Source of the DNA: an uncultured Colwellia sp.
GTDB lineage: Bacteria > Pseudomonadota > Gammaproteobacteria > Enterobacterales > Alteromonadaceae
DNA: 64,000 bases
Direction of reading: 5' to 3'
Assembly (NCBI GenBank): GCA_913061475.1
Contig: CAJXUN010000011.1
Location: forward strand, 30,521-94,520
Part shown: piece after piece, positions 57,951 through 64,000 of the stretch
Numbering within the stretch: position 1 is the first letter of the stretch
Layout: the number at the start of each line of letters is the position of its first letter
Notes under the pieces: model-generated
Told to the model about the DNA's origin: nothing
Seen by the model: only the letters and a program-made list of their open reading frames with translations
Database searches by the model: none
Translations under genes and position numbers: made by a program

Positions 57951-59660
57951 ATGACAGAGAAACTTAATATGTTAGCCACTTGCACCCTACTCACCGCCCT
58001 AGCTTTATCAGGCTGTGGTAATTCAGAGCCACAAGAAAACCAAGAAATACCATTAATTACCAGCGCCACCACCGTATTTACTCACGGTAATATTTACACC
58101 GTTAACCCGCAGCAACCTTGGGCCGAGTCCGTGGCAATTAAAGATGGTAATATTATTTACGTTGGGGATAACACCGCGATAAAGCAATATATTGGTCAAC
58201 AAACTCAAGTAATAAACTTACAGGGAAAAATGATGATGCCGGGCATCCATGACGTGCATATTCATCCACTTGAGTCTGGCTCAGACGCTACACAATTCAG
58301 CTTAGATGAAAATGAATACAATATTGAAAACTATATCGATGAAATTGCCTATGCAGCTAACGCTAACCCCGAGGCGGCTTGGTTAATTGGTTATGGCCAC
58401 ACGATAGGCGCCTTACTCGACGCGAAACGTTCACCAAGAGAAATTTTAGATGATGCTGTGCCAAACCGCCCAGTGATCATTATGGAACAAACATCTCATT
58501 CTATGTGGGTAAATTCTAAAGCGCTTGAATTGGCCAACATCTCCCAAAATAGCTCAGACGCCATTGGCGGTGTCGTCAGTCGTGATAGCAACGGCGTTCC
58601 CGATGGAATTTTATACGATAATGCCGGCAATGTTGTCATGGATATTGCCATGCGAGCGCAACCAAGTGCAGCTGAAAGTGACTACCTTGGACTAGTGGAA
58701 TATACCATTCCTGCATTAAACAAACATGGCATTACCTCAATTAGCGATGCGAGAACCTATTGGCAACGGGGTCATTTGGCCACTTGGCAACGGGTCGAAC
58801 AAGCTGGTTTTCTAACGTTACGAGTAAATTTAGGCTTGTGGGCATATCCAGAAGCAAATGACGATAGTCAGTTACGCGAACTTGCCGCCTTATACCAAGC
58901 AAACCCTGACAGTAATTTAAAAATAAATCAGGTGAAGTTTTATATGGACGGTATTGTCATCAATACCACGGCGGCAATGCACGCCCCTTATGAAACAAAT
59001 TGGTTAGACTTATATCAAAACAAGGGCTTAAACTACTTTAGCCAAACCCGTTTAGAAAAATATATCAAAGTGTTAGAGCCCATGGGTTTTGATTTTAACA
59101 TTCATGCCATTGGCGATAGAGGCATTACTGAAGCATTAAACGCCATTGAAAACGCTTCAGGCGGTAAGTCTCGCCACAGAATTACCCATGTTGAAGTGGT
59201 AGCCCCAGATGACTTGCCGCGCTTCAAGGCACTGAACGTTATCGCCGATGCGCAGGTAGCAGGAGACTTTACTCAACCTGCACATTGGCCAGAAAATATC
59301 GCATTCATAGGTACAGAACGCTCAAAAAACTTAGTTCCTATCGGTAGTTTACAGGCGCATGATGCCACCTTGACCTTAAGCAGCGACTGGAATGTCAGCA
59401 CCTTTAACCCGTTTGTCGGTATCAGTCATGCTGTTTCGCGCGCGCCAGAAAATATTTCCTTAGCACAGGCTATTCAGGCATATACCATTAATGCTGCTTA
59501 TGCGATGCAACAAGACAGTATTGTCGGTTCAATTGAAGTGGGTAAGCAGGCTGATTTAATCGTTTTAGATCGGGATTTGTTTGCTGTGAGTAGCGAGCAA
59601 ATAAAAAATACGCAAGTGCTAATGACCTTACTAAAAGGCCAACAAGTTTATATAAAATAA
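57951..59660 (+). CDS. Amidohydrolase family protein (YtcJ-like), lipoprotein
   Basis: Lipobox LALSGCGN; MMPGIHDVHIHPLESG, FNIHAIGDRGITEALN, QADLIVLDRDLF. Confidence 0.9.
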   Translation: MTEKLNMLATCTLLTALALSGCGNSEPQENQEIPLITSATTVFTHGNIYTVNPQQPWAESVAIKDGNIIYVGDNTAIKQYIGQQTQVINLQGKMMMPGIHDVHIHPLESGSDATQFSLDENEYNIENYIDEIAYAANANPEAAWLIGYGHTIGALLDAKRSPREILDDAVPNRPVIIMEQTSHSMWVNSKALELANISQNSSDAIGGVVSRDSNGVPDGILYDNAGNVVMDIAMRAQPSAAESDYLGLVEYTIPALNKHGITSISDARTYWQRGHLATWQRVEQAGFLTLRVNLGLWAYPEANDDSQLRELAALYQANPDSNLKINQVKFYMDGIVINTTAAMHAPYETNWLDLYQNKGLNYFSQTRLEKYIKVLEPMGFDFNIHAIGDRGITEALNAIENASGGKSRHRITHVEVVAPDDLPRFKALNVIADAQVAGDFTQPAHWPENIAFIGTERSKNLVPIGSLQAHDATLTLSSDWNVSTFNPFVGISHAVSRAPENISLAQAIQAYTINAAYAMQQDSIVGSIEVGKQADLIVLDRDLFAVSSEQIKNTQVLMTLLKGQQVYIK

Positions 59661-59674
59661 ACCCGGGTCACCCT

Positions 59675-59709
59675 AAAAAGCACCATATATAACAACATGG
59701 TGCTTTTTT
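59675..59709 (+). terminator. Rho-independent terminator
   Basis: AAAAAGCACCAT...ATGGTGCTTTTTT. Confidence 0.88.
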
Positions 59710-59796
59710 GAGTCTGCACTTTATTAATGGTATTAGTAACTCAAGCGAGGCATTATCGCTTGTAGTGACTTTTACAAATAATTAAAGGATTAATTT

Positions 59797-60402
59797 ATGC
59801 GCTTCAAAGGAAAGCTACTTCAGTGGCACGATGATAAAGCGTTCGGCTTTATTAAACCTAACAGTGGTGGTGAGGATGTTTTTATTCATAAAACTGCATT
59901 CTCAAATCGCCAGCGTATTCCTAAAATAAATGATGTCATCACTTTCTCGATAACAAAAGATAATCAAGGCCGATATTGTGCTGATAAGGCAACTTACTCA
60001 GGTGAAAAGCTCATAAAACGACAGGCAAAAGGTGTGAGTAAATTTTCAGTTTATCTGTCAGTGAGTTTTTTGGGTTTATTAATACTGGCAGTAATAACTA
60101 ACCATATGCCCGGAAACTTGCTGATTGCATATCTTGTATTGAGTAGCGTTACTTTTATTGTTTACGCCTTGGACAAATCCAAAGCCCAACGTGGCGCTTG
60201 GCGCACAGCAGAAAGTGCCTTACATTTATTAGCGTTAGTTGGCGGTTGGCCTGGCGCAGCTATTGCCCAGCAAATACTGCGTCATAAATCAAAAAAGCGA
60301 GATTTTAGAATAATGTTTTGGTTTACCGTAATAATTAATTGTACTGCGCTAATCTGGCTTATGTCTGCGCAGGGCGCTCAATTATTGCTGATGCTGAAAT
60401 AG
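59797..60402 (+). CDS. Cold-shock domain / DUF1294 membrane protein
   Basis: N-terminal CSD GKLLQWHDDKAFGFIKPNSGGEDVFIHKTAF; C-terminal DUF1294 DKSKAQRGAWRTAESALHLLALVGGWPGAAIAQQILRHKSKKRDFR. Confidence 0.92.
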   Translation: MRFKGKLLQWHDDKAFGFIKPNSGGEDVFIHKTAFSNRQRIPKINDVITFSITKDNQGRYCADKATYSGEKLIKRQAKGVSKFSVYLSVSFLGLLILAVITNHMPGNLLIAYLVLSSVTFIVYALDKSKAQRGAWRTAESALHLLALVGGWPGAAIAQQILRHKSKKRDFRIMFWFTVIINCTALIWLMSAQGAQLLLMLK

Positions 60403-60575
60403 TTTCACTAATTAACCGCAATAAAGCCAAGGTAAGTTAACTTCCCCCTTACAAAAAACGCCACTGCGTATTACTGACAAATTAAACTAATATATTTACC
60501 TTGCAAACAAGTTACTCTATAACATAAGACATCGTATAAATTACGCCGCGGCTAATTAAAACAAAAATCAAGGAA

Positions 60576-62264
60576 ATGACGATGGAAACTCTGTGGATTA
60601 AATGCAAAAAATTAAGCACAATTGTTATCAGTGTTTACGTTCTGTTGTTTACTTTAGCCGGCAATATAGCGAGCGCCAGTGATTACCAGTCGCTTACACA
60701 ACTTTTCACACAATGGCGAGAATTTGAACACCCACCTTTATTTAATGGCGCACCCGATTACCGCACTAAAACCTTTGATAGTCGTCAACAAAATTTTCAA
60801 GCTATCCGCCAGCAACTGTTAAAAATTGACAGTAAAGATTGGCCGATTGCGCAGCAAGTTGACTGGCATATTTTATGGGCAGAATTAAATGGCTATGAGT
60901 TTAACTATAAAGTACTCAAACCTTGGCAACGAGATCCGGCTTTTTACAAATCAGTGTGGAGTCATCGCAGTGATGTACCTGCTCATGAGGGGCCAACTCA
61001 TCATGGAGTCACTGAATTATGGAACTATCAATTTCCACTTAACGCGACAGCACAGCAAAGATTAATTGCTGATTTAATTAAAATAGAGCCTCTTAATCAA
61101 CAAGCGAAACAAAATCTCACCGGCAATGCTGCTGAACTTTGGCAGGCCGGTATTCGAGATATTCATCAACAAACTAAAGCATTACTCGATTTACAGGCAA
61201 AAGTAAAAGATAACGCTAGCGATGAATTACAGCAAGTGATTAAGCTTGCGATAACGTCAACCAGTGACTTCGCTGACTGGCTTGAAAAACAAGCTAAACA
61301 GAAAAATGGACCGTCGGGTATCGGCCGAAAAGAATATACGTGGTATATCAACAATGTGCACTTAGTACCGTTGAGCTGGCAAGATGAGGTAAGGTTGCTC
61401 AAAAGAGAACTCGACAGATCATGGTCTTCATTAAAATTAGAAGAGCATCGCAACCGAAAATTGCCGCCATTAGTGGCGGTGACTAATCAAGCAGAGTACG
61501 ACGAATTAAAAAAACGTGCTGAAGAAAATTTTATTAACTTTTTAGACCAACAAGATATCGTCACCGTTGCTGACTATTTCAAACCGGCACTTACTGGGCA
61601 TCTTGGTGATTTTGTACCAGCTAATAAACGAAATTTCTTTTTAATTGGCTCGCATTTAGATCCAACACCACTGTACAGCCACTTTTATCACTGGTTTGAA
61701 TTGGCACGTATGCAACACGAACCCAATGCCAGCCCATTACGTCGCAACGCCTTGCTTTACAATATATTTGATAGTCGCAATGAAGGTACTGCAACCGCTG
61801 TTGAAGAAATGTTTATGCAGGCGGGTTTATACGACAACAACCCAAGATCACGTGAAATAGTTTGGATCATGATAGCGCAACGGGCGGCCCGAGGTTTAGG
61901 TTCGCTTTACGCCCATGCTAATGAAATGACCATGGAACAAGCAGGGAAAATTCATGCCGACAATACACCGCGCGGTTGGATGAAAGTTGAACCTGAATTG
62001 CTCATTTTCGAACAACACCTTTACATGCGTCAACCGGGCTATGGCAGCAGTTATATTACTGGAAAATACTTATTGGAACGTACTATGGCCGACTACGCAA
62101 TATTGCTCGAGTCTCAAGGTAAAGCCTTTCATATTAAAGACTTTTTCGATCAGCTAAATGCTATTGGCGGTATTCCTATTGCCTTGGGTCGCTGGCAAAT
62201 GACAGGTTTAGATGATGAAATTAAGCAAATCCGTAAAAACTATCAAGCGCTAGATACGTTATAA
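60576..62264 (+). CDS. Exported DUF885-like protein
   Basis: Signal peptide; [57 protein letters not shown] resembles the NEGWALYAE region of DUF885. Confidence 0.65.
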   Translation: MTMETLWIKCKKLSTIVISVYVLLFTLAGNIASASDYQSLTQLFTQWREFEHPPLFNGAPDYRTKTFDSRQQNFQAIRQQLLKIDSKDWPIAQQVDWHILWAELNGYEFNYKVLKPWQRDPAFYKSVWSHRSDVPAHEGPTHHGVTELWNYQFPLNATAQQRLIADLIKIEPLNQQAKQNLTGNAAELWQAGIRDIHQQTKALLDLQAKVKDNASDELQQVIKLAITSTSDFADWLEKQAKQKNGPSGIGRKEYTWYINNVHLVPLSWQDEVRLLKRELDRSWSSLKLEEHRNRKLPPLVAVTNQAEYDELKKRAEENFINFLDQQDIVTVADYFKPALTGHLGDFVPANKRNFFLIGSHLDPTPLYSHFYHWFELARMQHEPNASPLRRNALLYNIFDSRNEGTATAVEEMFMQAGLYDNNPRSREIVWIMIAQRAARGLGSLYAHANEMTMEQAGKIHADNTPRGWMKVEPELLIFEQHLYMRQPGYGSSYITGKYLLERTMADYAILLESQGKAFHIKDFFDQLNAIGGIPIALGRWQMTGLDDEIKQIRKNYQALDTL

Positions 62265-62326
62265 ATATTGTTAAATTCATAAAGTAGATGTTACTCACAC
62301 ACCTTTAAAGGCAGTTGTATTAAAGG

Positions 62327-63106
62327 TCAGTGATAATATTCAGGGTGCTTGAGTCTAAATTCGTCAATAACCTGCTTAAATTCACCATTTTCATATAAGG
62401 TTGTCGATAGCTCGCTAAATTCAGATGCGAGGTAAGCAGCCTTAGATTTCTTTGACAACGCGGTAAACAGTAAAGAACCATCGTTTAACTTTACTTTTAC
62501 TTCAGTAATTTTTTCTAGTGATTTAGTGTCTGTTTTTAATTTTTCAAAGTCAAAAAAATCTGTAGTAATCACTACATCCACCTTACCAGCAACCAATACT
62601 CTAAAAGCGGCATCCAAATCACTAACATGAACCTTTTGAACATATCCTTCAGGGGCATTGTCAAACTCTGCGAACTGCTTAACTCCTCTTATTACCGCGA
62701 CTTTCAAGCCTTTCAAATCTGAAAACTTACCTATATTGCGCCTATTTTCATTGACGTAAAATGACTTTTCTTTAAATTCACTATAAGCAAATAAGTGAGC
62801 AAAATCGCGTCGTTCCGGCGCATCTAATAAGCCAGACATAACATCAACCTTGCCTGCTTTTAGCATAGCTAAACAGCGCCAAAAAGAATTATTGGGTGTA
62901 AAGCGAAGGGTATATCCCAACTTATTAAAAAAATAACTTGCTACGGCAATGTTTTCACCCATTGGCGCTTGGTTTGGTAACACGACCTGATGTGGCGGAT
63001 AATGAGACACGCACATGGTAAGCGGCTGAGCTGCTTTCTCATTGATAACACTTCCTTGTGCTGTTAACGATATAATGTATAAGGCTAACGTGTATCTTGT
63101 TAACAA
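62327..63106 (-). CDS. Transporter substrate-binding domain-containing protein (SBP_bac_3-like)
   Basis: Signal peptide; MCVSHYPPHQV...GYTLRFTPNNSFWRCLAMLKAGKVDVMSGLLDAPERRDFAHLF. Confidence 0.85.
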   Translation of the reverse strand: MLTRYTLALYIISLTAQGSVINEKAAQPLTMCVSHYPPHQVVLPNQAPMGENIAVASYFFNKLGYTLRFTPNNSFWRCLAMLKAGKVDVMSGLLDAPERRDFAHLFAYSEFKEKSFYVNENRRNIGKFSDLKGLKVAVIRGVKQFAEFDNAPEGYVQKVHVSDLDAAFRVLVAGKVDVVITTDFFDFEKLKTDTKSLEKITEVKVKLNDGSLLFTALSKKSKAAYLASEFSELSTTLYENGEFKQVIDEFRLKHPEYYH

Positions 63107-63318
63107 TTGGCTTTCTCACAGACATGACTAATTCAGATTATTACTAGCCTAGGGTAAATTTAAAAGTAAGTAAACAGAATGGCACCTCCTTATTACATTT
63201 GTACAATTTAGAGGCTTATTTTATTCATCACTCATTACTTTTCTTTGTAGCATCATTTTGAATTATGCTTAAATGCTTCTCTGTGCCCTTTGTTGCTTTT
63301 TCCACTGTAAACAATAAA

Positions 63319-63645
63319 TTAATGAATAGTGCGTTTTTGCTTATCCCACATACTTCCTTGCCAGTGAGAAATTGAGCCCTCTGCTGCACAGGTATCACAA
63401 TGCCATTCAATAATGCCGACATACTTTGCTTCAATGCTACCCTCACAAGATAATGAATCTGCGCGTGAATTGCAGGTTAAATCGACATTAATTATCGGCT
63501 GATTAATATCTTTAGAAACTGATAACACTATCGTGCTCAGAAATTTAAAAATTTTTTCGGCTTGCTCCGTAAGCTCCAGCACATTGCCTTCTTCATCAAG
63601 AAAATCCCTCAAATCTGCTGTTAACGTCATATGTTTTGTCATCAT
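63319..63645 (-). CDS. Hypothetical protein
   Basis: MMTKHMTLTADLRDFLDEEGNVLELTEQAEKIFKFLSTIVLSVS; CDTC Zn-like motif. Confidence 0.6.
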   Translation of the reverse strand: MMTKHMTLTADLRDFLDEEGNVLELTEQAEKIFKFLSTIVLSVSKDINQPIINVDLTCNSRADSLSCEGSIEAKYVGIIEWHCDTCAAEGSISHWQGSMWDKQKRTIH

Positions 63646-63885
63646 AAATTACCAATAAAGCAAACATATAACACTTAAGGCTCACGGTACATTACTTCTA
63701 ATGCTAGATTGTCAACTTGGCATATAATCAAGGGGTTTATCTGTGTGTAAAATTACTAACACAATAACTTAACGAAAATAATTCATGCATAGAAACTATA
63801 TACTTATAAATAAATGACAATTAAAAGTAACCATTTTCCTCAGAATAAAGTCTTAATGAATACTATTAACATATTTGCGAATTGA

Positions 63886-64000
63886 ATGAACGTATCTTCA
63901 GGGATGAAAAAAATCGGTTTCCAACAGGTACTGCCCGTAGAGGTTTTTTCGGTGCTTGCTGAGCCAATAACAAATGATTTTTCGCTTCAGTATAATCCCT
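63886..64000 (+). CDS. Partial ORF running off window end
   Basis: MNVSSGMKKIGFQQVLPVEVFSVLAEPITNDFSLQYNP open to window edge. Confidence 0.35.
   Translation, partial: MNVSSGMKKIGFQQVLPVEVFSVLAEPITNDFSLQYNP

Noticed and set aside
1-64000. CRISPR array, prophage, integron, rRNA or tRNA genes
   Set aside because: No regularly spaced repeats, phage structural genes, integrase or RNA-gene signatures were seen on reading.

Overview
AT-rich gammaproteobacterial chromosome, probably Alteromonadales (Colwellia/Thalassotalea-like, judged only from gene content and protein character). The window is densely coding. I found no prophage, CRISPR array, rRNA or tRNA. Main blocks: (i) an aa3/caa3 cytochrome c oxidase and heme A biogenesis cluster (2.2-11.2 kb) whose CoxB carries two tandem C-terminal cytochrome c domains; (ii) lexA with two SOS boxes; (iii) oxyR with convergent ahpCF, a good OxyR operator, and a MITE-like element between them; (iv) a 13-kb locus (18.8-31.9 kb) that reads as a D-glutamate/peptide scavenging system: D-aminoacylase-like amidohydrolase, M14 carboxypeptidase, TonB receptor, GltS, LysR, DgcN (DUF1611), DgcA-like epimerase, ArgR paralog and CapA-like protein, with a shared palindrome in two promoter regions; (v) two tandem paralogous small-RNA candidates on the minus strand (32.0-32.33 kb), the best candidate here for something undescribed; (vi) an ECF sigma/TonB operon in which a TonB-C protein occupies the anti-sigma position; (vii) ordinary accessory metabolism and regulation (PLD, SDR, YqhD/AraC, pirin/DoxX/LysR, a two-component system with a tandem 11-bp repeat in its divergent promoter, amidohydrolase, DUF1294). 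All family calls come from reading the translations; no database search was run.
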